The notes under the pieces: generated by a model
Seen by the model: the letters and a program-made list of their open reading frames with translations, nothing else
Databases searched by the model: none
What the model was told of the DNA's origin: nothing
Assembly (NCBI GenBank): GCA_009778785.1
Contig: WRFN01000003.1
Coordinates: forward strand, 1-64,000
Direction of reading: 5' to 3'
Length of the DNA stretch: 64,000 nt
From: Betaproteobacteria bacterium
GTDB lineage: Bacteria; Pseudomonadota; Gammaproteobacteria; Burkholderiales; Casimicrobiaceae
Translations under genes and position numbers: made by a program
Part shown: piece by piece, positions 33,728 through 43,720 of the stretch
How positions within the stretch are numbered: position 1 is the first letter of the stretch
How the letters are laid out: the number at the start of each line of letters is the position of its first letter

Positions 33728-35641
33728 GTGATTCCCAACGACTTCGTTCAATCCTTGCTGGCTCGCGTCGATATCGTCGAGGTGATCGACCGCCTGGTGC
33801 CGCTTAAAAAAGCCGGCGCCAATTACGTTGCCTGCTGCCCGTTTCACAAGGAAAAATCACCGTCGTTTTCGGTCAGTCCGACCAAGCAGTTTTACCACTG
33901 TTTCGGTTGCGGCGCGCATGGCACAGCCATCGGTTTTTTGATGGAGTATTCCGGCAAAACGTTCCCGGAAGCCGTCGAGGATTTGGCGCGCGATGTCGGG
34001 CTGACGGTGCCGCAGGTTCATACCGAGCGCGACAAACCGGCGCCTCCCGATTACTTTGCGGTGATGCAGACGGTAGCGCGTTTTTACCGCGCCCAGTTGC
34101 GCGAAACGCCCAGCGCCATCGCTTATCTCAAGCAGCGCGGGCTGACCGGCGAAATCGCGGCGCGCTACGGCATCGGTTACGCTCCCAAAGGCTGGCAGGC
34201 GCTGGAGCAAGCGCTCCCTGACTATCGGGACGCCGCGCTCGACGCGCTCGGGCTGGTCGCTCAAAAAGAAGACCGCCGCTACGATTATTTCCGCCATCGC
34301 ATCATGTTTCCGATTCACGATGCACGGGGACGCACCATCGCTTTCGGCGGGCGAGTGATCGACAACGACGACAAGCCGAAATATTTGAATTCGCCGGAAA
34401 CGGTGCTGTTCTCCAAAGGCAACGAGTTGTACGGTTTGTTTCAGGCGCGCGATGCGATTCGCCGTCAAGGTTGCGTGATCGTCGTCGAGGGTTACATGGA
34501 TGTGGTGGCGCTGGCGCAGCACGGCATCGACTACTGCGTCGCTACGCTGGGCACGGCAACGACGCCTGTCCACACGCAAAAACTTTATCGGCTGACCGAT
34601 AATGTCGTCTTCTGCTTCGACGGCGATAACGCCGGCCGACAAGCCGCTTGGCGAGCGCTGGTCAACACGTTGCCGACTTTGCAGGACGGCAAGCGCGCCG
34701 CGTTCCTCTTTTTGCCCGACGGCCTCGACCCGGACGATTTCGTTCGCCAACGCGGCCGCGCCGCGTTTGAAGAAGCCTTGACCCGCGCCATGCCCTTGTC
34801 CGAATTTCTGCTCGCCGAAAAAACGGCGCAGAATCCGCCGCACAGCGCCGAAGGTCGCGCCGCTTTGATCCACGCGCTACAACCGCTGCTGGCCTCTGTC
34901 ACCGCGCCCGCGCTGGCGGCGCTGTTGCGACGGCGGCTCGCCGAACTGACGCAACTGCCCGAATCCGAGTTGCGCGTACTGCTGAGTCAACGCCCGTCGA
35001 TGGGAAAAGCTACGACAAAACGCCCTTCCGGCGCGCCGTCTGCGAGTGGCTTGTCGATCCCCGAGCGCGGCGCCGCTTTTCGCGCCGTCCGTCGCGCCCC
35101 TTCGCTGCTCCGCGAACTGCTGCAAGCCGTCGTCCAGCAACCCGAACTCGCCCGCCAGCAAACGGTTCCCATTGCCGACGAACGTTCGCCGGAAGCACTG
35201 GCGTTGAACGAGGTGGTTCGCTACTGCCGCGATTCGCAAGCGCCGCTCACCGTCGCGGGCGTGATCCAGCAATTCGCCGGATCGCCGCATCAGGCGCTGA
35301 TCGCCGAGATGCTGGCCGCCGCCGAAGCGCAAGCGCTGCCGCCGGAACTGGTCGCTTCGCAGTTTGACGCGGCGCTGGCGCGTTGGCGGCAACAGTTACA
35401 GCAGCGGGAAACCGCCGCCTTGCTGCAAACGCCGCTGTCGCAACTGAGCGAAGAACAGCGCGAACGGCTGGCGCAAATGCGTCGCGAAGAGCACAAGACA
35501 ACGCCCCCCGTCAAAGCGAACACCGAGAGTGCCCCCAAACCGGAATTCTCTGCCGTCCAGCTTGCCCACCGCCACGCCACGCACCCCCGCGAGAAAGAAC
35601 CGTCGCTGTTCGTCCCCGACGACGACACGCCGCCGTTTTGA
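33728..35641 (+). CDS. dnaG: DNA primase
   Basis: This 637-residue primase starts at GTG. It has the N-terminal CHC2 zinc ribbon (C37, H40, C58, C61 around CCPFHKEK and HCFGCG), the RNA polymerase basic region, TOPRIM (VIVVEGYMDVVAL near 255-268, then FDGDNAG) and a C-terminal helicase-binding part. It is about 55 residues longer than E. coli DnaG. The last residues, FVPDDDTPPF, resemble the acidic tip of SSB. It lies upstream of ypfJ and rpoD, so the old dnaG-rpoD neighbourhood is kept with an insert. It makes replication primers with DnaB. Confidence 0.95.
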   Translation: MIPNDFVQSLLARVDIVEVIDRLVPLKKAGANYVACCPFHKEKSPSFSVSPTKQFYHCFGCGAHGTAIGFLMEYSGKTFPEAVEDLARDVGLTVPQVHTERDKPAPPDYFAVMQTVARFYRAQLRETPSAIAYLKQRGLTGEIAARYGIGYAPKGWQALEQALPDYRDAALDALGLVAQKEDRRYDYFRHRIMFPIHDARGRTIAFGGRVIDNDDKPKYLNSPETVLFSKGNELYGLFQARDAIRRQGCVIVVEGYMDVVALAQHGIDYCVATLGTATTPVHTQKLYRLTDNVVFCFDGDNAGRQAAWRALVNTLPTLQDGKRAAFLFLPDGLDPDDFVRQRGRAAFEEALTRAMPLSEFLLAEKTAQNPPHSAEGRAALIHALQPLLASVTAPALAALLRRRLAELTQLPESELRVLLSQRPSMGKATTKRPSGAPSASGLSIPERGAAFRAVRRAPSLLRELLQAVVQQPELARQQTVPIADERSPEALALNEVVRYCRDSQAPLTVAGVIQQFAGSPHQALIAEMLAAAEAQALPPELVASQFDAALARWRQQLQQRETAALLQTPLSQLSEEQRERLAQMRREEHKTTPPVKANTESAPKPEFSAVQLAHRHATHPREKEPSLFVPDDDTPPF

Positions 35642-35644
35642 GGT

Positions 35645-35674
35645 TTTGTAGGGACACGGCCGTGCCCCTACAAA
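35645..35674. terminator. 30-base inverted repeat after dnaG
   Basis: The 15-base arms TTTGTAGGGACACGG / CCGTGCCCCTACAAA have one mismatch and begin 4 bases after the stop. The element probably ends the dnaG message, although the T-run is only three. It resembles the TAGGGGCACGGCCGTGCCCC group of dispersed palindromes. Confidence 0.45.
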
Positions 35675-35684
35675 TTTCCCAACC

Positions 35685-35716
35685 GCTCGGGCTGAACCTG
35701 CGCTTGTCGAAGGGGC
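35685..35716. repeat. Diverged copy of the TTCGCCC...GAAGGGC repeat
   Basis: The run GCTCGGGCTGAACCTG followed by CGCTTGTCGAAGGGG keeps the stem bases and the TGTCGAAGGG end of the family found at 14304, 32674, 41904 and 62014. It has a small insertion in the loop. Confidence 0.5.
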
Positions 35717-35738
35717 AACGCTCGCAACGATACGCCGT

Positions 35739-35915
35739 TTGCCCAACAACTTGCTCAAGGCAAGCGGAACAAATCAGCGTATCCTTAAAGAAATCAACCC
35801 CCAAATCTCCGAGGACGATGTTATCGACGATGTTTTTGCTGCCGTTGCGTCATTGTTTGCAAACGGAACGTTAAATGTCTTTGTTCCGCCTGCGGTTTTC
35901 TCCCCTGCCGACTGA
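35739..35915 (+). pseudogene. Possible gene remnant between dnaG and ypfJ
   Basis: In one frame from a TTG at 35739 to a TGA at 35913, 58 codons stay open and read like a real C-terminal protein part (KEINPQISEDDVIDDVFAAV, then VFVPPAVFSPAD). No ATG or ribosome site is visible upstream, and a dispersed repeat cuts in at 35716. It could be the 3' end of a decayed gene. The remaining 200 bases before ypfJ hold nothing that I can identify. Confidence 0.25.
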
Positions 35916-36122
35916 TTTGCCGCTCGACAAGCATTGTAACCATCGCAAAATGTATTTGCAGCGACGATGCTTTTTGGGCAAAATTCCACTTGCACTTGAA
36001 CGGCGTCAACTCCATTTGACCGCCGATGTAAGAACCAAGAATTCATGAGTTTCGTGGGTTTCACTGACGCGGAATTGACAACAACACAGGCTGCGCGACG
36101 CGCAACAGAAACGGATCAAATC

Positions 36123-37040
36123 ATGAGATGGGAAGGCAACCGCGAGTCGGACAACATTGAGGATCGCCGCGACGAAGAACCCGGCAGCGGCGGGGGTGGC
36201 ATGGGCAGCGGTAATTTTGCTCTTGGCGGCCGTCACATTGGCATTGGCGCGGTGGTACTGGCGCTGTTGGGCTGGGGGGTATTCGGCATCAACCCACTGA
36301 CCACGCTCAGCTTACTGTCGGGAGGCAGCAGCGCGCCGACGGCGGTACAGCAACAGCAGCCGCAACACCACGCTCCGACAGGGCAGCCGCGTACCGGCGA
36401 CAAGAACGCCGAATTTGTCGCCACCATCCTCGCTTCTACCGAGGATGTGTGGGATCAAATGTTCCAGCAAGCGGGCGGGCATTACACACGCCCCACGCTG
36501 GTGCTCTACCGGAGCATGACGCCGACGGCCTGCGGCACGGGACAAGCGGCGATGGGGCCGTTTTATTGCCCCGCCGACCGCAAGGTGTATCTGGACATGG
36601 ATTTCTTCGACACCATGGACCGCCAGCTCGGCGCGCCCGGCGTGTTCGCCCGCGCCTACGTGGTGGCGCACGAAGTCGGTCACCATGTGCAGAACCTGCA
36701 AGGCATCACCGGCAAAGTCGATGCACAGCGCGGCCGTTTGGATGCGCGCCAGCAAAATGCCTTGTCGGTGCGGGTGGAGTTGCAGGCCGACTGCTACGCC
36801 GGCATCTGGGCCAACCATTCCGATCAGGCGCGCCACTGGCTCGATCAGGGCGACATCGAATCGGCTCTGAACGCTGCCTCGCAAATCGGCGACGACAAGT
36901 TGCAGCGCGAACAACGCGGCGTAGTACGTCCCGACAGCTTCACCCACGGTACCAGCGCCCAGCGTGTGCACTGGTTCACACAGGGCTACAAAACCGGCGA
37001 CATAAAGGCTTGCGATACGTTTTCGGTGCAGCAGTTGTAA
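36123..37040 (+). CDS. ypfJ: YpfJ-family neutral zinc metallopeptidase
   Basis: This 305-residue protein is membrane-anchored. An acidic cytoplasmic start (MRWEGNRESDNIEDRR) is followed by a Gly-rich stretch, one membrane helix (about 41-62) and a low-complexity Gln/His/Pro linker. The periplasmic peptidase part has HEVGHHVQ near 183-190 and QADCYAGIWA, the E/D ligand segment. The family's natural substrate is not known. The ATG at 36123 gives the family N-terminus; the longer start at 36045 adds unrelated residues. It lies between dnaG and rpoD. Confidence 0.88.
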   Translation: MRWEGNRESDNIEDRRDEEPGSGGGGMGSGNFALGGRHIGIGAVVLALLGWGVFGINPLTTLSLLSGGSSAPTAVQQQQPQHHAPTGQPRTGDKNAEFVATILASTEDVWDQMFQQAGGHYTRPTLVLYRSMTPTACGTGQAAMGPFYCPADRKVYLDMDFFDTMDRQLGAPGVFARAYVVAHEVGHHVQNLQGITGKVDAQRGRLDARQQNALSVRVELQADCYAGIWANHSDQARHWLDQGDIESALNAASQIGDDKLQREQRGVVRPDSFTHGTSAQRVHWFTQGYKTGDIKACDTFSVQQL

Positions 37041-37046
37041 GTCGCA

Positions 37047-37070
37047 AGGGCGCTTCGCGAAGCGCCCTTG
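37047..37070. terminator. Perfect 24-bp palindrome after ypfJ
   Basis: AAGGGCGCTTCG is followed by its exact reverse complement, 6 bases after the ypfJ stop. The same core (GGGCGCTTCG and complement) recurs at 41981-42000, and a looser form at 32548-32569. It is a dispersed palindrome that may serve as a terminator here. Confidence 0.5.
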
Positions 37071-37179
37071 CCGATTTCGAAGCATCTTAATGGCGAGAAC
37101 ATAATAAAAAAAGCCGCGAAGAATCTATAGTGTTGGGGCTGAAGTAGAAAAAGCGGGAACAAAAAATGACGACTTTGGA

Positions 37180-37202
37180 GGGGCGGATTTGAAACCCGCC
37201 CC
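37180..37202. repeat. Hairpin repeat GGGGCGG...CCGCCCC
   Basis: The 7-bp arms surround ATTTGAAAC, as in the copies at 1245-1269 and 18936-18962. Confidence 0.55.
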
Positions 37203-37360
37203 CCACGAAGGAATAACAGCAAATCCAACGAAATCTCTCTGCTGAAACAATGAAATATGTTTGGCAGTCTAAGAGATTTTGAGCTTATTCAGATCACCTT
37301 AAAACAATTGATGATCCCGCGCTTCACGAACGGCATAGGCTGCATGATAGCGTAACGTTG

Positions 37361-37391
37361 GTGAACTGTTCACGAAGCAATATGTTATAAT
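37361..37391 (+). promoter_or_regulatory. rpoD promoter region with an internal palindrome
   Basis: A perfect TATAAT sits at 37386-37391. The 13-bp palindrome GTGAACTGTTCAC (37361-37373) lies where the -35 should be, so a repressor or activator could act here. No consensus -35 is at 17 bases (GAACTG instead of TTGACA), which fits regulator-dependent or weak basal expression. Confidence 0.4.
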
Positions 37392-37559
37392 ATGGGGTTA
37401 TGTTAGATATGCAACAAGGGTTCTCGTCGCGCTATGGCTATGGCCCCGCCGCGAGCGCGCAAGAAAAGCATTTTTTGCCCAGAGTTCCGATCCGCACATA
37501 TTTCGACACATTTCTCATCGCTCTCGCCTTCCGTCAGGGGCGTTGTTAACTGGATAATC

Positions 37560-40340
<2,781 letters not shown>

Positions 40341-40656
40341 ATAAATTGATACCTCGCTTGAATAAGCGACCCGGATAAACGCCGGTTTGCACTCAAATAC
40401 CGCCGACCTCGGCGGTATTTTTTATTCTTTTTGCATCCTGAGAATTCCGTTTGTTCTTTTTTCATTCCGCTCGTATTCCGCTCATCTCGCATTACCGCCC
40501 TTTTATCGTCTTTACAACACCCTTCTTTTCCAAAAGGGTAATTCGCGCCGATGTTCTGGCATGTTTGCTCTCTCATAGTAAAATTCCAAGGCAGCACGTT
40601 TTTTTGGGGGTGCCGCTGTTTCTACCCGTGGCTCACTTTTTTTGCAAAGGAATCTT
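40341..40656. other. Spacer between rpoD and the porin
   Basis: This 316-base region holds the rpoD terminator at 40395-40423 and the porin promoter zone. A TAAAAT at about 40580 is a possible -10, without a convincing -35. I see no gene. Confidence 0.5.
40395..40423 (+). terminator. Intrinsic terminator of rpoD
   Basis: The 12-bp stem AAATACCGCCGA / TCGGCGGTATTT runs into six T. The position 55 bases after the stop and the T-run make this a standard rho-independent terminator. Confidence 0.85.
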
Positions 40657-41775
40657 ATGAAAAGAAAACTTCTCGTTCTTGCCGTCGCGGCGGCGCTGCC
40701 GGTTTCTGCTTTGGCGCAAACGTCAAACGTCACCATCTACGGTATGCTCGACCTCGGCGTCAGTACCGCCAAAATGTTCGGCAACAATCCCGACATGAAA
40801 AACACCGTCCGTGTTGACGACAATATGTCACGGATTGGTATTCGTGGAACCGAGTCGCTGGGCGGCGGGTTAAATGCCATTTTCCAAGTTGAATCCTGGC
40901 TGAGCGCTGACGGCACCAACCTCAACGGCGGCAGCCGTGCCAATCAGTTGGCCGGCCGTGACACCTTCCTCGGCCTGCAAGGCGGTTTCGGTAAAGTACG
41001 CTTGGGACGTCTTTCCAACTACCAGAATATGGAAATGGAAACGATGGCCTCTTGGGCCGGCCAGTTGGGCATCGGCATTGATACCTTGGGCATGATTACC
41101 CGCTTCGACACCCGTTTCAATAACGCGGTTCGCTACGATGCGCCGGCCTTCGTTCCCGGTATCGAGTTAAACGCCATGTACAGCACCGACGAAACCAAAA
41201 CCAACAATGACGACCGTTCGGTTTGGAGCTTGGGCGCCGGTTATACTTGGAATGCGTTGTTCGCCAAAGCCGGTTATACCCAATATCAGCAACAAAACGG
41301 CAGCGCTAACAAAGACGGCAACTACTGGCGGGTTGAAGGCGGTTACGACAGCACCCTGTCGATCATCGGCGCCTATCAGCAATCCACGCAGTACGGCTCG
41401 TCGGCCACCGGCGGCACCAACAGCATCTGGATGCGTCCCACCGGCAATTACGGCGGCACGCTGGGCGCTTCAAACGTAGCCTTCGGCGACAACGACAAGA
41501 TGGAAACCAACGAAGCAGCGGTCACCGTCAGCTACCAAGTCGGCAGCTTCGTCCCGCGCGCCAGCTTTGCGTATGGTTTCAACGCCAAAGTCAACGGCAA
41601 GAAGCTTGACGACAGCGGCTACCAGCAATACATCGTCGGCACCGACTATGTGTTGAGCAAACGCTCGAAGCTTTATCTCGCCGGCGGTTACATCAAATAC
41701 GCTAGCGATAAATTCACCGATGGCCGTCACGACAACGAGTACCAAATCCAAGTCGGCATGATGCATTGGTTCTAA
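40657..41775 (+). CDS. Outer-membrane porin, OmpC/Porin_4 type
   Basis: This 372-residue protein has a signal peptide (KRKLLVLAVAAALPVSALA, cleavage after residue 20). The mature start, QTSNVTIYGMLDLGVS, is typical of betaproteobacterial trimeric porins. Alternating aromatic strands, the FGKVRLGR constriction-loop region and a terminal Phe (MMHWF) for outer-membrane insertion are visible. It forms a 16-strand general diffusion pore. AAAGGA precedes the ATG at 40657. A clear terminator follows. It is single-gene and likely highly expressed. Confidence 0.93.
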   Translation: MKRKLLVLAVAAALPVSALAQTSNVTIYGMLDLGVSTAKMFGNNPDMKNTVRVDDNMSRIGIRGTESLGGGLNAIFQVESWLSADGTNLNGGSRANQLAGRDTFLGLQGGFGKVRLGRLSNYQNMEMETMASWAGQLGIGIDTLGMITRFDTRFNNAVRYDAPAFVPGIELNAMYSTDETKTNNDDRSVWSLGAGYTWNALFAKAGYTQYQQQNGSANKDGNYWRVEGGYDSTLSIIGAYQQSTQYGSSATGGTNSIWMRPTGNYGGTLGASNVAFGDNDKMETNEAAVTVSYQVGSFVPRASFAYGFNAKVNGKKLDDSGYQQYIVGTDYVLSKRSKLYLAGGYIKYASDKFTDGRHDNEYQIQVGMMHWF

Positions 41776-41811
41776 TCTGGTCTGAACACTCTCATCGAGT
41801 TGTTGACCGAC

Positions 41812-41843
41812 AAAAACCGCCGCAAACCTGCGGCGGTTTTTTT
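41812..41843 (+). terminator. Intrinsic terminator of the porin gene
   Basis: The 13-bp stem AAAAACCGCCGCA / TGCGGCGGTTTTT has a 4-base loop and seven T in all. It lies 36 bases after the stop codon. Confidence 0.9.
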
Positions 41844-41903
41844 ATGGATGCGGTTTTACTTGTGGGTGTGGTTTTACGAGAGATGCGGGCACTGCCATCA
41901 ACC

Positions 41904-41930
41904 GTTCGCCCTGAGCCTGTCGAAAGGCGA
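41904..41930. repeat. Dispersed repeat copy with 7-bp closing stem
   Basis: GTTCGCC...GGCGAAC flanks CTGAGCCTGTCGAAA. This copy differs from the usual GAAGGGC end (GAAAGGCGAAC), yet keeps pairing by extending the stem into GTTCGCC/GGCGAAC. Confidence 0.65.
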
Positions 41931-41980
41931 ACAGAACAATTCCCCTCCCAGGAGGGGGAAAAACGGACGGGGTGATTGAA

Positions 41981-42000
41981 GGGCGCTTCGCGAAGCGCCC
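41981..42000. repeat. Perfect 20-bp palindrome
   Basis: GGGCGCTTCG and its reverse complement form a self-complementary 20-mer, the same core as at 37047-37070. Confidence 0.7.
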
Positions 42001-42088
42001 CTCTACGATGATGCTGCAACAAAAGACAACGAATGAAAAAGAGCGGAGTTCAAATCCACTCCTACGAAAAACCCGCGAATTTCGGCGA

Positions 42089-43465
42089 TCACCGCCCGCG
42101 CCGCATGGTCGCCATCCGGCGTTGCGTCGCCGCCGCCACACCCGCCAGCAACAACGCCAGCAGCGCCAACACCATGGGATTCAGCGTAGGCACGGGAGGC
42201 ATGCTCGTCACTTTCACCACCAACCTGTTATTGGCCAACTCGGTCTGGTCGATCTGAAACCCATAGCCTTGCGGGCTGATCACGGCGCTGTCGGGCATAC
42301 CGAACAACGCCGTTTTTGCATCGATGAGAACTATCGTGTCGCCTATCTTGATCGGCCCGCTCACGGTCACGGAGATTTTGGCGCCAGTGCTGAGCGTAGC
42401 GCCAAAGACCGTCGCCGTGTCGGTGACAGTCAGCATGGCGGCGGCGCCCAAGCCGGCAGGAACCTGGAAATTCAGATTTTGAAAATTCAACAAGTAATCC
42501 ACGGTCACGCCGCCAAGCGCAAGGTTCAGGGTGTTGTTGGTGATAGGGCCGCCGTTGCTCGCGTAGCCGCCGTAGAGGCTGATCCCCGGGCCGATGTTCG
42601 CGTTGCCGCCGATGTTCACCGTGTTGCCCAAGGCGGCGGGGGTGGGGCTATCGGCAAATCCGCCGTAGATATAACCATTTTCCACCGTGCCGCCGGTGAT
42701 CGACACTGTGTTGCCCGAAGCGATGGCGGCGGTGCCGGTGAGGGCAGTAGAGGCAAGCCCACCGAGGATACTACCACTTACCGTGCCGCCGGTGATCGAC
42801 ACCGTGTTGCCCGAAGCGGTGGCAGTGGTGGCGCCGACGGCAAACCCGCCGTAGAGATCTGTGGCCGTGCCGCCGGTGATCGCCGCAGTATTGCTCACGA
42901 CTTGCGCAACGCAGTTGCCGCTGAAGCAATAGGCGTATCCGCCGAACGTCGAACCTGCTACCGCCGCGCCAAGCTCTACCAAAACCCCATTACTCTCGGC
43001 GCGGGCGGTGGCGTTACCGGAGGATAAAGCTTGTCCGCCATAGAAGTCGCCTGCGACGCTCGCGCCCGCGCCGGAAGCCGTGGCCTGATTGTTCGTGACC
43101 GTGGCATTGAAGCCGCTCGCCGTGCTGGAGGCCTCTCCTCCCATGACGGTATCCACAGCGCCGTAGATAAAAACGTGGTTGGACGCAGCGGCGGTAGCTC
43201 TTGTCATGCTTGTGTCGTTCTTGCCGTAAACACCCCACCCCGCGCTCACCGTAGCGCCGTTTTGAACGGTGACGGTATTACCATTGCTGCCGTTGACCGC
43301 AACGCAGTCGCCCGTCGCCTTGTTGACCGCGTTACCGCAAACATCGTAAGCAACCGGCGATATGCCAGGCGTGATGGTGACTTGCGCCAACGCGCCGGAC
43401 ACGGGAAGCAGAAAAAGCGCAACGATCAAAATCGCGCCGGGCGCAAGAGAAAGCAATCGTTTCAT
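42089..43465 (-). CDS. Exported beta-helix-like protein with IPTL-CTERM-like tail
   Basis: This 458-residue product has a signal peptide (ATG 43465, LLSLAPGAILIVALFLLPVSGALAQ). The centre is built of repeating units such as ASGNTVSITGGTV followed by YGG or LGG, about 30-40 residues apart, the pattern of a right-handed beta-helix. At DNA level two copies of GTGCCGCCGGTGATCGACAC recur near 42687 and 42782. The tail VPTLNPMVLALLALLLAGV with a basic end (RRMATMRRGR) resembles IPTL-CTERM. It is probably surface or secreted. A repeated-sequence gene of this kind may vary in copy number. The function is unknown. Confidence 0.7.
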   Translation of the reverse strand: MKRLLSLAPGAILIVALFLLPVSGALAQVTITPGISPVAYDVCGNAVNKATGDCVAVNGSNGNTVTVQNGATVSAGWGVYGKNDTSMTRATAAASNHVFIYGAVDTVMGGEASSTASGFNATVTNNQATASGAGASVAGDFYGGQALSSGNATARAESNGVLVELGAAVAGSTFGGYAYCFSGNCVAQVVSNTAAITGGTATDLYGGFAVGATTATASGNTVSITGGTVSGSILGGLASTALTGTAAIASGNTVSITGGTVENGYIYGGFADSPTPAALGNTVNIGGNANIGPGISLYGGYASNGGPITNNTLNLALGGVTVDYLLNFQNLNFQVPAGLGAAAMLTVTDTATVFGATLSTGAKISVTVSGPIKIGDTIVLIDAKTALFGMPDSAVISPQGYGFQIDQTELANNRLVVKVTSMPPVPTLNPMVLALLALLLAGVAAATQRRMATMRRGR

Positions 43466-43604
43466 GAAAAAAACCTTTGAAAAAGAAAGCCCCTCGCTTT
43501 CGGAAGAAAGGTGGGGCGGTGATTTTTGTGTGTTCCTGAACCCTTGTTGAAACAACACATCTCCCTGACACGATTTCAGGCGAATGCGAATATGTACTTC
43601 TTAT

Positions 43605-43633
43605 AATTTACGCCGTCGCCAAAAACCCGACAA
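43605..43633 (-). promoter_or_regulatory. Candidate promoter of the beta-helix IPTL-CTERM gene
   Basis: The minus strand has TTGTCG (43628-43633), a 17-base spacer and TAAATT (43605-43610). Each hexamer has four matches to consensus. It lies 140 bases before the ATG at 43465. Confidence 0.35.
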
Positions 43634-43720
43634 GGAGCAGCTTCTTTTTGTTACCTATAGGTTTTGGCTTGTACCGCAGCTGCCACACTGTGCCGCCGCC
43701 ATCCCCACGATACTCCCCGT

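Larger units (their letters stand above)
37041..37559. other. Intergenic region before rpoD
   Basis: This 519-base spacer holds the palindrome at 37047-37070, the hairpin repeat at 37180-37202, the rpoD promoter region near 37361-37391 and a long 5' leader. An in-frame ATG at 37434 would extend RpoD by 42 residues that are unlike its Lys/Ala-rich start. I therefore treat 37434-37559 as probable leader, not coding. Confidence 0.55.
41776..42088. other. Spacer with repeats between porin and IPTL-CTERM gene
   Basis: This 313-base region between convergent genes holds the porin terminator, a dispersed repeat at 41904-41930, a CCTCCCAGGAGGGGG block and the palindrome at 41981-42000. No coding potential was seen. 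Confidence 0.6.

Noticed and set aside
35774-36064. Minus-strand frame of 96 codons between dnaG and ypfJ
   Set aside because: No ribosome site, and it overlaps the plus-strand remnant and the ypfJ upstream region. The composition is not convincing.
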